Source of the DNA: Oceanospirillaceae bacterium | GTDB taxonomy: Bacteria; Pseudomonadota; Gammaproteobacteria; Pseudomonadales; Balneatricaceae | Reading direction: 5' to 3' | DNA: 44,476 nucleotides | Assembly (NCBI GenBank): GCA_013215445.1 | Contig: JABSRA010000038.1 | Location: forward strand, 1 to 44,476 | In this document: piece by piece, positions 1 through 9,243 of the stretch | Position numbering within the stretch: the first letter of the stretch is position 1 | Layout: each line of letters starts with the position of its first letter | Position numbers and translations under genes: made by a program | Notes under the pieces: model-generated | What the model was told of the DNA's origin: nothing | The model's database searches: none | The model's input: the letters and a program-made list of their open reading frames with translations, nothing else

Positions 1-92
1 CCTTCAGCTTCCATCGCCGCGTACAGCTTTTTGCCAAACCCAAGCATTGCCGATTCATCTTCGGCGTAATACTGACCATCCATATTTATCAT
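1..92 (-). CDS. 5' end of a gene of unknown function (partial)
   Basis: The minus strand is open from the window edge up to an ATG at 83 (MDGQYYAEDESAMLGFGKKL...) or an ATG at 92 three codons further upstream; an in-frame TAG lies just before. Only about 30 residues are visible and I do not recognise the family. The acidic start followed by an amphipathic helix-like stretch looks like a real protein, but the Shine-Dalgarno signal is weak. It would be transcribed divergently from queG. The gene continues beyond the left edge. Confidence 0.45.
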   Translation of the reverse strand, partial: MINMDGQYYAEDESAMLGFGKKLYAAMEAE

Positions 93-384
93 CCACTAAA
101 CGCTACCCACGCAGCTAACCGCATCCTCTATCACATAAGAAGCGCCAAACACTAAAATCCAGTCATTCTATCACCACTGTGCAGTGATAGCTTCCGTTAG
201 ACTAAGGATAATAAAAGATAGCTGCGATCCCTATATTCTCTCTAACTTATTGTTTTTATCTATTATAATCTAGCTATATCGCTTTTCACGGATAAATACG
301 TTTAAACCAACCGATCAGTCAAGCCTGCTGTATAATAACCAAGCATACAACTTACTCCACCACCTCCAAGGTCAAAGCCCTTCA
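93..384. other. Intergenic region, likely divergent promoters
   Basis: A 292-bp AT-rich gap lies between the partial minus-strand gene and queG. I see no RNA gene, strong hairpin or repeat. It presumably holds the promoters of both genes, but no -35/-10 pair stands out enough to assign. Confidence 0.4.
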
Positions 385-1587
385 ATGACAAGCGACAAGC
401 CAAGCACTCAGCCTGCAGAGCAACATTCAACCCCCGGCGAAGTGCATCATTTTAACCAGCAACAATTACAAAAATTAGCCAGCGATATCGAAATTTGGGC
501 GCTTGAACTTGGTTTTGGTCAGGCGAGCATTATCATCCCGGATCTCTCCCTAGAGCACCGATTACTCAAAAAGTGGCTGGACAAAGGGTATCATGGCCAG
601 ATGCACTATCTTGCCAATCACAGTGAACTACGCCGAAAACCGCTTGATTTGGTACCGCACAGCTGTCGCATCATTAGCGTAAGAATGGATTATTCACCCC
701 CTGCTAAAAACTCCATTGATATTCTGAGAGACAGAGACAAGGCCTATATTGCCAGATATACCTTGGGCCGGGATTATCACAAGACAGTGAAAAAGAGGCT
801 CAATAAACTGGCCGAGCGCATTGCTCAAGAAACCGCGCAATTAGGTTATCGAGCATTTGTTGATAGCGCACCGATTATGGAGCGCGCTATCGCCGAACAA
901 GCGGGACTAGGCTGGAGTGGAAAACATACCCTGCTGATCAATCGCAAAGCGGGTTCATACTTTTTTTTGGCGGAATTATTTATTGACATCCCCCTACCTA
1001 CCAGCGAAAAGAAGGTGATGAATAACTGTGGCAGGTGTACAGCTTGCTTAGACATATGCCCGACTCAAGCTTTTGTAGGCGCCAATATACTGGATGCGCG
1101 ACGTTGTATTTCCTACCTTACAATTGAGAGTAAAGAGGCGATCCCCGTTGAATTACGCAGTAAAATTGGCAATCGTATTTTTGGCTGCGATGACTGCCAA
1201 CTGATTTGCCCCTGGAACAAATTTGCCCAACACAGCCCCGAGGACGACTTTAAACCCCGCCACCATCTCGACGACATCAGCTTACTCGAATTATTCGATT
1301 GGGATGAGGCGACTTTTTTAAAAAACACTGAAGGTTCTGCTATTCGCCGTACAGGCCACAGAGGTTGGCTGCGAAACATCGCCGTGGCCTTAGGCAACAG
1401 CAATGGCGGCACAGAGGTACAGCAGGCACTTGAGGAAAAACTATTAGATTGTCATCCATTGGTTGGCGAGCACATCCAATGGGCACTGACACAATTAGCA
1501 GGTGATCACAACAAGACTCGCACCGAGCAGTTACTAGTAAGCAGTGCGAGCGATCGAAAACAAGCCCTACAGCTTAAGCGATTATAA
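385..1587 (+). CDS. queG: Epoxyqueuosine reductase QueG
   Basis: QueG reduces epoxyqueuosine to queuosine at the wobble position of GUN-anticodon tRNAs, the last step of the pathway, using cobalamin and two [4Fe-4S] clusters. The 400-residue protein has the ferredoxin-like cluster motif with Cys215, 218, 221 and 225 ([12 protein letters not shown]) and a second set in [10 protein letters not shown] near residue 270. The FVDSAP...[10 protein letters not shown] segment (about residues 155-180) is the conserved catalytic/cobalamin-site region. A C-terminal HEAT-like stretch follows ([15 protein letters not shown]). The N-terminus is some 20 residues longer than E. coli QueG. The gene converges on orn and their 3' ends overlap by 14 bp. 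Confidence 0.95.
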   Translation: MTSDKPSTQPAEQHSTPGEVHHFNQQQLQKLASDIEIWALELGFGQASIIIPDLSLEHRLLKKWLDKGYHGQMHYLANHSELRRKPLDLVPHSCRIISVRMDYSPPAKNSIDILRDRDKAYIARYTLGRDYHKTVKKRLNKLAERIAQETAQLGYRAFVDSAPIMERAIAEQAGLGWSGKHTLLINRKAGSYFFLAELFIDIPLPTSEKKVMNNCGRCTACLDICPTQAFVGANILDARRCISYLTIESKEAIPVELRSKIGNRIFGCDDCQLICPWNKFAQHSPEDDFKPRHHLDDISLLELFDWDEATFLKNTEGSAIRRTGHRGWLRNIAVALGNSNGGTEVQQALEEKLLDCHPLVGEHIQWALTQLAGDHNKTRTEQLLVSSASDRKQALQLKRL

Positions 1588-2116
1588 AATGTTCTTTATA
1601 ATATTTTAATTCCGCGATAGATTCCCGGATATCGTCAAGCGCCAAGTGGGTACCGGTTTTAGTAAGGCCCTTGAGCAATTCAGGTTTCCAGCGTTTCGCC
1701 ACTTCTTTAAAACTACTAACATCGATATGGCGATAACTGCAGTAGCGCTCCAAGGCTGGCATAAATTTGTACATAAAACGCCGGTCCTGAGAAATACTAT
1801 TGCCACAAAGTGGCGAGGCACCTTGATCCACATACTGACTAACGAAATCAAGGGTTAGTTGCTCGGCTTGGGCCAGTGAGATGTTGCTGGCGCGGACTCG
1901 CCCGGTCAACCCGGTTTTTCCGTGTTGTTCGATACACCAAGGATTCATATTGTCGAGGATAACATCCGATTGATGTATCACCAGAGAGGGCCCCTCTGCC
2001 AATATATTCAGCTGCGAGTCGGTTATTATAGTGGCGATTTCAATAATATGGTCAGATTCTGGATCCAAACCTGTCATTTCTAGGTCTAACCAAATAAGAT
2101 TATCTTTCAGGGACAT
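1574..2116 (-). CDS. orn: Oligoribonuclease Orn
   Basis: Orn is a DEDDh-family 3'-5' exoribonuclease that degrades two- to five-nucleotide RNAs, including the pGpG left from cyclic-di-GMP breakdown. The DEDD residues are visible: [11 protein letters not shown] near the N-terminus, [11 protein letters not shown] in the middle, and [17 protein letters not shown] near the C-terminus. The ATG at 2116 gives 180 residues, matching the usual 180-181, and has AGGA six bases upstream. A TTG one codon earlier also lies in frame. It overlaps the end of convergent queG by 14 bp and diverges from rsgA. Confidence 0.96.
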   Translation of the reverse strand: MSLKDNLIWLDLEMTGLDPESDHIIEIATIITDSQLNILAEGPSLVIHQSDVILDNMNPWCIEQHGKTGLTGRVRASNISLAQAEQLTLDFVSQYVDQGASPLCGNSISQDRRFMYKFMPALERYCSYRHIDVSSFKEVAKRWKPELLKGLTKTGTHLALDDIRESIAELKYYKEHFIIA

Positions 2117-2314
2117 CAATCTTCCTCATTTTATGCGACAGGGGCAATCTGGCCATTTATAATAGGACAATCAATACCACTAAATATAGCGCAGATTGAC
2201 CAAAACTCGAGAAACGTTAAACTTCTCGTCTAATTAAACAGCCTCTGTCTCTAGAATATACAGATTTTATTCACCTAGAGACCTCGATGGTAACAAACTG
2301 GACAACCCCGATAG

Positions 2315-3340
2315 ATGTCAAAGAGAAAATTAACCCGCCACCAAGCATGGCGGGTAGAAAAAATTCAAAAGGAGCGCACCGAGCGCGCTTTAAAGAAAGA
2401 CACCAAAATCATTGAGCAATTAGATGCCAGTGAGCTGGGAGCCGAACAATTGGGTTTGATCATCTCCCATTATGGCAAGCAAGTTGATGTAGAGGCAACC
2501 GATGCGCAACACAACGGCAAAATATATCGCTGTCATCTGCGCACCCACTTAGGCCAACTCGTGACTGGCGACAAAGTAATATGGCGCCAAGGCGCTGAAA
2601 CGGGTGTTATTGTCGCCGTGTTACCGCGCACATCCCAATTGCAACGCCCTACCAATCATGGCGAGCTTAAGCCCGTTGCCGCTAACATTGATCGCATTGT
2701 GATTACCTTCGCGATCGAGCCACAGCCTTTCAGCAATTTAATTGATCGATACTTAGTCGCTTGTGAACTCAGTAATATAACGCCAATTTTGCTACTCAAT
2801 AAAGCTGACTTAATCACAGACGCCAATCGAGAAGAAATAACCACGTTGATCGACAGATACCAAAAGATCGGCTATGAAGTGCTCACGGCTTCAACGGCAA
2901 TCGAAAGTGGCATGGCCGAGCTGCACGCCAAGCTAAATAACAATACCTGTGTATTTGTCGGCCAATCCGGCGTTGGCAAATCTTCACTGATTAATGTATT
3001 ACTGCCAGGGGTCGATATAAAGGTAGGCGAGTTATCTGAGTTGTCGAGAAAGGGAAAACACACCACTACCACTGCAAAATTATTTCATATGCCATCGGGA
3101 GGAGATTTAATTGATTCTCCCGGCATCAGAGAATTTGCACTTTGGCACTTGGAAGAGTCGAGTATTATCCATGGCTTTGTCGAATTTAAGCCTTTTACCG
3201 GTCACTGCAAGTTCAGAGACTGCAAGCACATCAGCGAGCCCAACTGCGCCCTGCTTAAGGCGATAGAACAAGGCGCTATCAGTCAATCTAGAATGGACAG
3301 TTACCGTCGCATTATCGCCTCTCTTAACGAGGAAAAATAA
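2315..3340 (+). CDS. rsgA: Small-subunit ribosome maturation GTPase RsgA
   Basis: RsgA is a circularly permuted GTPase that checks late maturation of the 30S subunit and releases RbfA. Domains in order: a basic N-terminal helix, an OB fold (about 45-110), then the GTPase with G4 (LLNKADL) ahead of the P-loop GQSGVGKSS (from residue 216), a TTTT G2 and DSPG G3. The C-terminal zinc site is seen in CKFRDCKHISEPNC. Length (341) is close to E. coli RsgA. The orn-rsgA neighbourhood is conserved in Pseudomonas. Confidence 0.96.
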   Translation: MSKRKLTRHQAWRVEKIQKERTERALKKDTKIIEQLDASELGAEQLGLIISHYGKQVDVEATDAQHNGKIYRCHLRTHLGQLVTGDKVIWRQGAETGVIVAVLPRTSQLQRPTNHGELKPVAANIDRIVITFAIEPQPFSNLIDRYLVACELSNITPILLLNKADLITDANREEITTLIDRYQKIGYEVLTASTAIESGMAELHAKLNNNTCVFVGQSGVGKSSLINVLLPGVDIKVGELSELSRKGKHTTTTAKLFHMPSGGDLIDSPGIREFALWHLEESSIIHGFVEFKPFTGHCKFRDCKHISEPNCALLKAIEQGAISQSRMDSYRRIIASLNEEK

Positions 3341-3429
3341 ACAGTGTTCTAGATCCATAACATTGACTATAGTTAACAGACTAGCAAGCAAATTTATTGA
3401 TAGAAAGGCAGGGATATACGGAAAAATAC

Positions 3430-5064
3430 ATGACCAGAGAATTAATCACTACCTTCGAAGATGAAGACGAGCAAATTTTATATGGTTTAGATGCTTGGAC
3501 CCAATATCTAAGCATTAGAGATCTACCCGCCCGTGCCAGCAGCATGAAACGCTTAAAAATGCTGTTGCAAAGTGATAAATCGACCACTGGACAACTGGAA
3601 AAAATAATAAAACGAGATCCGGTACTCACCTTAGCCGTCGTAAAGGCTGCCCAACTGAAACACAATGCTCATGAATCCGCGGTTAAAAGCATCTTACATG
3701 CGGTAACAACGCTGGGTTATGACGGTATAGAACTGATCACCCAACAAGTCAAACCTATGTCGTTAAATCCTACTAATGTCCAGCAAAAACGCTTTCTACA
3801 CGCTCTGGCCTGTAGCCAACACGCCGCTTGCCAACTACAAGAGTGGATGCGCCTTAAAAAACTGCCGCTGATTGAGGAATCTTATTTAGCGGCGCTATTT
3901 TATAGCCTAGGCTTTTGGTCTCTTTGGCTGCACGCTCCCCTACATATGCAACAAATCCAGAAGCGTATTCACGAGTTTAAAGAACCACCACTAGAGGTAG
4001 AGTTTGAGGTACTGGGCTGCAGTATGCAAATGATCTCGCATAACCTCGCCAAGAGCTGGCAGTTATCAGAACTGACCTTACAAGCTCAAGACCATGAAAC
4101 GTCACCCTCTCTAGAAACCTTGAAAAAGCTGCATCAAAGAGCACTAAAAGACCCAAATCTCGAAGACAATGAAATTCGACAGCTCAACCATATTACTCAA
4201 CAAAAACACTTCCCCATCAAACTCGCCAACTGGCTGGCACTCGATGCTCTCAGGGACTGGTATTCAGAACAAACCCTGCGCAGCATTGACTTAATCAGTG
4301 ATTATTTAGGCACCTCAATTGAAAAAACCCTGGCGCTGGTACATAGCACTTGCGCAAAATCATCGAGGGAGTACTTTGCCCCAGGCATAATATCACCCGC
4401 CTGCCAACTATTGTTTATTCCCAGTGCGCTTACTGTCCAATTTAAAATGGGGGCAAAGGAGTATGCGGCGAGTCTCACGGCATATCCCCTTCCAGAAATT
4501 CCCATGATTAGGCCGATAGATATCAGCCAATTTGAAGATTCATACCAAGATCTCAGCTTTTACAACTTGATTAAAACTCATATGAACGCTGGCAGCGCAA
4601 CCTCAAAATTCACTAAACCCACCCAAGTCCTGTTAGCATTAATCCAAGGATTACAACGTGGTCTGGATATTAAGCGTGTGGCACTTTTCTCCGTGAGCAA
4701 GAAAAAAAATCTAGTAAAAGTCATTCAAAATAACGGCTTTGAGCAAGATCACCCTATGCATGATTTTTCCACTAATTTATCCGAGGGCGGGATTTTAAGC
4801 GATTTATCTAAAAAACAGTCCTATGTCGTATACGACAAATTAAGGGCCGCGAAACTCGACCCTAAAATTGGTTCCCATTTGCAGGGCGTCGCCGCAGCTG
4901 AATTTATGCTAGTGTCTATTTTTAAGGTCAAGCAATTAGTGGGTATTATCTATCTAGATATGCACAACTCACCTTTGAGCAATTTCAGCAGAGAGCGCAG
5001 CAGACATCTTTGTTACGCAGCATCCCATGCCATAGAGAACTTACACAGCGAGACCTCGCCATAA
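3430..5064 (+). CDS. HDOD-domain protein with C-terminal GAF-like domain
   Basis: This is a 544-residue predicted cytoplasmic signalling protein. Residues about 25-290 match the HDOD (metal-dependent hydrolase-related) fold: KRDPVLTLAVVKAAQ, an AVTTLGYDGIELI segment and later SLGFWSLWLHAP. Residues about 400-540 look like a GAF domain (ALFSVSKKKNLVKVI... QLVGIIYLDMH). HDOD proteins are often linked to motility or second-messenger signalling, but no partner is evident here. I chose the ATG at 3430 over an upstream TTG at 3397 because it has a GGA at suitable distance. It follows rsgA in the same direction. Specific function is unknown. Confidence 0.75.
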   Translation: MTRELITTFEDEDEQILYGLDAWTQYLSIRDLPARASSMKRLKMLLQSDKSTTGQLEKIIKRDPVLTLAVVKAAQLKHNAHESAVKSILHAVTTLGYDGIELITQQVKPMSLNPTNVQQKRFLHALACSQHAACQLQEWMRLKKLPLIEESYLAALFYSLGFWSLWLHAPLHMQQIQKRIHEFKEPPLEVEFEVLGCSMQMISHNLAKSWQLSELTLQAQDHETSPSLETLKKLHQRALKDPNLEDNEIRQLNHITQQKHFPIKLANWLALDALRDWYSEQTLRSIDLISDYLGTSIEKTLALVHSTCAKSSREYFAPGIISPACQLLFIPSALTVQFKMGAKEYAASLTAYPLPEIPMIRPIDISQFEDSYQDLSFYNLIKTHMNAGSATSKFTKPTQVLLALIQGLQRGLDIKRVALFSVSKKKNLVKVIQNNGFEQDHPMHDFSTNLSEGGILSDLSKKQSYVVYDKLRAAKLDPKIGSHLQGVAAAEFMLVSIFKVKQLVGIIYLDMHNSPLSNFSRERSRHLCYAASHAIENLHSETSP

Positions 5065-5311
5065 AGCAATCAAAGACCCCAAAATACTCCACTACACCCA
5101 TGACCTTACCCACCTCGTGGCTTGGCTGAGATATTACAGTAGTTAATAATTATCACTGAACGACCGTTTAGACTGCGTTGCCGATCAGCTTCTGTTGATT
5201 TTTGGCGCCATAGCACACAAATTATTGATAACTTATCAAGATCAATTTAATATCCCTGATTATTAGCGTCATTTTAAAGAATGTAATTTTATTTATTGAT
5301 TGGACATTATT

Positions 5312-6172
5312 GTGAAAGAACAGTTATTTATATTACTGCAGAAAATAGCCCCTCAGCACCTTATATCCAGATTGGCAGGCGCATTAGCCCAATGCACTCA
5401 ACCAGTCATTAAAAACCAATTTATTAGCTGGTTCGTGGCAAGATATAACGTCGACATGAGCCAAGCTCTCATTGAGGACCCAACTGAATACGAGCATTTT
5501 AATGCCTTTTTTACCCGGGCGTTAAAAAAAGATGCGCGTCCCATTGATCCTAATGCAGAGCTAGTTTTTCCAGCAGATGGTGCCATTAGCCAACTGGGAG
5601 ACATCAACCAGGGCAGAATATTCCAAGCCAAAGGCAGAGACTTCTCCCTCAGCGCAATCTTGGGAGGCGATCCCAAGCTGGTCAGCCAATTCGAAAATGG
5701 CCGATTTGCCACTATTTATTTATCACCACGGGATTATCACCGGGTACACATGCCAATAACCGGTAAATTAATTGAGACCATCTATATACCTGGCGATTTG
5801 TATTCCGTGAATCAAACCACCGCAGACAACATTGACGGTCTTTTCGCGCGCAATGAGCGCTTAGTGGTTATTTTTGAGACAGAAGCTGGACCTATGGCGA
5901 TGATTTTAGTGGGAGCCATGATTGTTGCCGGCATTGAAACACCCTGGGCTGGCCAAGTTTGCCCCGCCTCAAGTGCATGGCAAAAACAACATTACTGCGC
6001 TTCACGCAAAGCAGATATAATCATTGAAAAAGGTCAGGAAATGGGCAGATTCAAATTGGGCTCAACCGTAGTGCTACTTTTTGCCGAAGACGCTATTAAT
6101 TGGGAAGAACATTTATTCCCACAGATGCCAACGGTGTTGGGCGAGGCAATGGCCAATTTAGGCAGTAATTGA
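5312..6172 (+). CDS. psd: Phosphatidylserine decarboxylase proenzyme
   Basis: Psd converts phosphatidylserine to phosphatidylethanolamine at the inner membrane. The protein self-cleaves at the LGST motif (residues 249-252 with this start), turning Ser251 into the pyruvoyl cofactor. Other family signatures are PADGAISQLG, YLSPRDYHRVHMP, FARNERLVVIFET and KGQEMGRFKLGST. A GTG at 5312 aligns with the E. coli N-terminus and has GGA seven bases upstream; an alternative TTG lies at 5300. The C-terminus stops soon after the cleavage site (286 residues), without the long tail of E. coli Psd. Confidence 0.94.
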   Translation: MKEQLFILLQKIAPQHLISRLAGALAQCTQPVIKNQFISWFVARYNVDMSQALIEDPTEYEHFNAFFTRALKKDARPIDPNAELVFPADGAISQLGDINQGRIFQAKGRDFSLSAILGGDPKLVSQFENGRFATIYLSPRDYHRVHMPITGKLIETIYIPGDLYSVNQTTADNIDGLFARNERLVVIFETEAGPMAMILVGAMIVAGIETPWAGQVCPASSAWQKQHYCASRKADIIIEKGQEMGRFKLGSTVVLLFAEDAINWEEHLFPQMPTVLGEAMANLGSN

Positions 6173-6181
6173 CCGGTGATT

Positions 6182-6209
6182 AGGCCGATTAGTTTTAGCT
6201 ACTCGGCCT
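6182..6209 (+). other. Inverted repeat downstream of psd
   Basis: AGGCCGA and TCGGCCT form a seven-pair stem with a 14-nt loop ten bases after the psd stop. No run of T follows on either strand, so it is not a classical Rho-independent terminator. It may protect or process the transcript end, or be chance. Confidence 0.35.
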
Positions 6210-6347
6210 GAACAACCATTAGCATGTCATCATTAACCCAGTTGCTGATGGCTCATTATTGATGACTCTTACTATTTTAAACCCTGCACAATAACGCCAA
6301 GGCAGCTATCTGCTAACTTCTTCCATTTTTAACCACAGAGAAAAGCC

Positions 6348-7361
6348 ATGACTACCTATTCCCCTTGGCCACAACTGCTGAATGATCTAGCGCTAGAGCC
6401 AGCACCGACAGACAGCAATAACCCCTTAAAAATATACCCGCTGGATTACCAGGCAGTTTTACAAATTAGTGGCCCTGACAGTCAATTATTCCTCCAGGGG
6501 CAACTCACCTGTGACATGCGCGAGGTGCATAGAGACGGCAGCAGAATAGCGGCACACTGTAACCCAAAAGGCAGCATGTTAAGCACCATGCGAGTGATCG
6601 CTCACCAAGATGACTTTCTACTGCGAATCAACACCCAGAACTTTACGGATAGCCACACTGCTCTTAATAAATACATGATGTTTTCTAAAGCCCAAGCAAC
6701 AGATTTAAGCGAACAATGGGTGGGATTTGGTATTACTGGAGAGCAGGCAGTTAGTTTTTTAAGGGAGACATTTGAGAAAATTCCCGAGTGCGATAATCAC
6801 ACTCACAGCCAGCCAAACAAAGTATTGACCAAGGTACCAGGGGATCGCTATGAAGCTTGGATGAGCCTTCAAGAGGCGAGACAGTGGCTGACAATCCCAA
6901 CACTGCAAACGTCCCTGCTCACCAGTAATCACTGGAAAACGCTGGATATTATCAATGCAATTGCCGATGTATATCCACTCAGTAGTGGGCATTACATTCC
7001 GCAAATGGCCAACTTACAAGCCCTCGCGGGGATTAGCTTTCAAAAAGGTTGTTATACGGGGCAGGAAATTATTACTCGATTGCATTTTCGAGGCAAGCTC
7101 AACAAACAACTGATTACTGGTAAATTTTCTTTGAACTCTCCTGAAGAGAGACCAGAAATTGGCCAAAAGATTCTAAATTTTGAGAAAAAGAGCATTGGCA
7201 AAGTACTACAGAGCAGTATCGCCAATGGTATGTGTTACCTACAAATTATCATTAATCATAAAGATGCCGAACAGAGCTTGTTTCTAGAGGCGGGCACAGA
7301 GCTACAAAATATCACACTCCCCTACTCCCTTGACCCTGATCTTTTCATTCGAAAGGCCTAA
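6348..7361 (+). CDS. ygfZ: Folate-binding protein YgfZ (iron-sulfur repair)
   Basis: YgfZ belongs to the GcvT-like tetrahydrofolate-binding family and supports assembly or repair of certain Fe-S enzymes, such as MiaB. The diagnostic K-G-C-Y-x-G-Q-E signature is present (KGCYTGQEIITRLHFRGK, near residue 232) with its single conserved cysteine. The N-terminal half shows the GcvT-like core (QISGPDSQLFLQGQLTCDM). Length 337 fits the family. It stands alone behind psd with its own AGAGAA ribosome-binding region. Confidence 0.92.
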   Translation: MTTYSPWPQLLNDLALEPAPTDSNNPLKIYPLDYQAVLQISGPDSQLFLQGQLTCDMREVHRDGSRIAAHCNPKGSMLSTMRVIAHQDDFLLRINTQNFTDSHTALNKYMMFSKAQATDLSEQWVGFGITGEQAVSFLRETFEKIPECDNHTHSQPNKVLTKVPGDRYEAWMSLQEARQWLTIPTLQTSLLTSNHWKTLDIINAIADVYPLSSGHYIPQMANLQALAGISFQKGCYTGQEIITRLHFRGKLNKQLITGKFSLNSPEERPEIGQKILNFEKKSIGKVLQSSIANGMCYLQIIINHKDAEQSLFLEAGTELQNITLPYSLDPDLFIRKA

Positions 7362-7682
7362 CCGATAGTATGCTAATCCTAAACAGGGCCAAGGAAGCAG
7401 CGAACAAGTCCCAGACGCCCCTGGCGTACAGGATTATTTGTGATTGAGGCAATGGCTACAGGCGGGCTGGTTGCCCGGCGAAAGCCATAAACAAAGAGCA
7501 CGGATTATCCTGTACGCCCCGTAGGGTGGATCTCTAAGCGGCCAACTCCTTTGTCAGAACACTTGTAAAGGACACGCCATTCACTTCGCATTCTTTCGCG
7601 GATTTGACCGCTTAGTTATCCACAGGGAACATCTGAGGACTTATTCGCTACTTCCCTAACTAGCCCTGTTTATAATACTTCT
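7362..7682. repeat. Gene-free region with nested inverted repeats
   Basis: This 321-bp gap between convergent ygfZ and rluB holds several inverted repeats. GGCGTACAGGATTAT (7423-7437) pairs with ATTATCCTGTACGCC (7504-7518) with one mismatch, enclosing ATGGCT/AGCCAT and CGGGC/GCCCG arms. A second set is CTAAGCGG (7534-7541) with CCGCTTAG (7608-7615), enclosing TCCTTT/AAAGGA. A third is ACAGGG (7622) with CCCTGT (7664). No ORF or U-tract terminator is seen. It could be a MITE-like element, an attachment-like site or a structured RNA; I cannot tell which. Confidence 0.55.
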
Positions 7683-8525
7683 TTAGTCTTTACGTTTTCT
7701 ACCGACTTCCTGGCGCACTCTTTGATTTTTATAGCGCCTTTCAAAACCGGCTTTTTCTGCGGGCTTCATCTTAAGTGGCTTTTTATCCCCTAGCTCCAAC
7801 TGCTTGGCGATCGCTTTAACTTCCTTATTATCCAGCTCTTTCCAAGTGCCTATTTTGACATCGCTGGGCATAAAAACACTACCGTAGCGAACTCTTTTTA
7901 AACGGCTGACTTTAATACCTTGTGATTCCCATAAGCGCCTAACTTCTCTATTGCGCCCTTCCATCACGACACAGTGATACCATTTGTTAGCACCATCGCC
8001 ATCAAAGAATTGCACATCGGTAAATTTCGCCATGCCATCCTCTAATAAAACTCCCTCTTTTAGTCTAGCGATCATATCCTCATCAATATTACCCAAAACC
8101 CGCACTGCATACTCACGATCTATGTTGGCCGAAGGATGCATCATTTTGTTGGCAAGATCGCCATCACTGGTGAAGATAAGTAAGCCTGAGGTATTAATAT
8201 CTAAGCGACCAATGGCTATCCAGCGGGCATTTTTCAAAGGCGGTAAATGATCGTAAACGGTGGGTCGTCCCTCAGGATCTTGCCTAGTTGAGACTTCACC
8301 GACAGGCTTGTTATAAATTAGCACTCGTCTGGGACTATCTACATCGGCAACCAATTCAATGACCCGCCCATCTAGCCTGACTATATCTCGCCGAGTAACA
8401 CGATCACCCAGGGTTGCTTTATCACTATTGATAGAAAATCGACCTTGTTCTATCCAGCGCTCCATCTCACGACGTGAGCCATATCCGGAGCGCGCCAATA
8501 CTTTTTGTAACTTTTCATCATTCAT
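7683..8525 (-). CDS. rluB: 23S rRNA pseudouridine(2605) synthase RluB
   Basis: RluB isomerises U2605 in 23S rRNA. The 280-residue protein starts with an S4-type RNA-binding domain (EKLQKVLARSGYGSRREMER) and carries the RsuA/RluB catalytic motif GRLDINTSGLLIFTSDGDLA with the nucleophilic Asp. GRNREVRRLWESQGI is the family's C-terminal signature. A lysine/arginine-rich tail closes the protein. I use the ATG at 8525; the open frame extends 22 codons further up but those residues do not match the family. It is close in sequence to E. coli RluB, which separates it from RluE and RluF. Confidence 0.95.
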   Translation of the reverse strand: MNDEKLQKVLARSGYGSRREMERWIEQGRFSINSDKATLGDRVTRRDIVRLDGRVIELVADVDSPRRVLIYNKPVGEVSTRQDPEGRPTVYDHLPPLKNARWIAIGRLDINTSGLLIFTSDGDLANKMMHPSANIDREYAVRVLGNIDEDMIARLKEGVLLEDGMAKFTDVQFFDGDGANKWYHCVVMEGRNREVRRLWESQGIKVSRLKRVRYGSVFMPSDVKIGTWKELDNKEVKAIAKQLELGDKKPLKMKPAEKAGFERRYKNQRVRQEVGRKRKD

Positions 8526-8688
8526 GTATGACGCTCCACTTTTTTCAATTAAATAATTATAGCTGTAGCTATGATAAATCTTGGTGATCAATATAAATAT
8601 GATTAAACCAAAATCAACTTCAAATAAGTATAAACTTAGTTTATCGCTGGCGATAATATTATTTCAATTATCGATTTGCCCTAAGCAT

Positions 8689-8720
8689 AAAAAAACCCTC
8701 TGACAGAATCAGAAGGCTCT
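8689..8720 (-). terminator. Rho-independent terminator of the H-NS-family gene
   Basis: On the minus strand CCTTCTGA and TCAGAGGG form an eight-pair stem (one G-T pair) with a five-base loop, followed by seven T. It lies about 30 bp after the stop of the H-NS-like gene and points the same way. Confidence 0.85.
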
Positions 8721-8747
8721 AAATTTGTGTTGGCTATTGTACAGTAA

Positions 8748-9137
8748 TTATTTAATTAAGCAGCTTTCTTTTGTCGCATTATTAGCATCAAAATACTGCT
8801 GAAAAACCACTGGAGTTCGCCCTCTTCCCGACCATTCATGAGTATTGCCATCAACAACCACTCGATATTTAGCCAAGACTTTCTTTTTCACCACATTGGG
8901 GATGATTTCTTTAAGATCTGCATAATCAATACCTGAATCAAGCATTGCCTGACGGATCTGTTCAATTTTTAGCGCCTTAATCTTTTCAGCTTCTGTTCGA
9001 GCAAGTTCCTGAGCTTGATGCTCTTCTAATATATCACCAAGGTCTGCTATTATTTTGCTCAACTCTTCAGTCGAAAGATCCTGACATTGTTTACGCAATG
9101 AGTTTTTACGGGTCAACATTCTTACAAAGTCAGTCAT
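8748..9137 (-). CDS. H-NS family nucleoid-associated protein
   Basis: This small DNA-binding protein (129 residues) has a helical, oligomerising N-terminal half (about residues 1-75) and the H-NS DNA-binding core, seen in THEWSGRGRTPVVFQQYF near residues 100-118. The GRGRTP loop corresponds to the AT-hook-like motif that reads the minor groove of AT-rich DNA. The family silences horizontally acquired genes. Of three closely spaced ATGs I chose the one at 9137, which has GGA nine bases upstream. It is monocistronic with its own terminator. It belongs to the H-NS rather than the MvaT branch by this motif. Confidence 0.88.
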   Translation of the reverse strand: MTDFVRMLTRKNSLRKQCQDLSTEELSKIIADLGDILEEHQAQELARTEAEKIKALKIEQIRQAMLDSGIDYADLKEIIPNVVKKKVLAKYRVVVDGNTHEWSGRGRTPVVFQQYFDANNATKESCLIK

Positions 9138-9243
9138 TATCATCATCCAGTATCATATTTAATATGAGCTAAAAATAGCGCAGATAAGCAATTATTTCAA
9201 GATAAAGATATAAATTTTAGTAATAGCTCTCATCCTCTACATA

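Noticed and set aside
7616..7624. Perfect DnaA box TTATCCACA
   Set aside because: A single 9-mer is expected about once in three windows of this size; there is no cluster, AT-rich unwinding region or dnaA/dnaN neighbour, so no origin is claimed.
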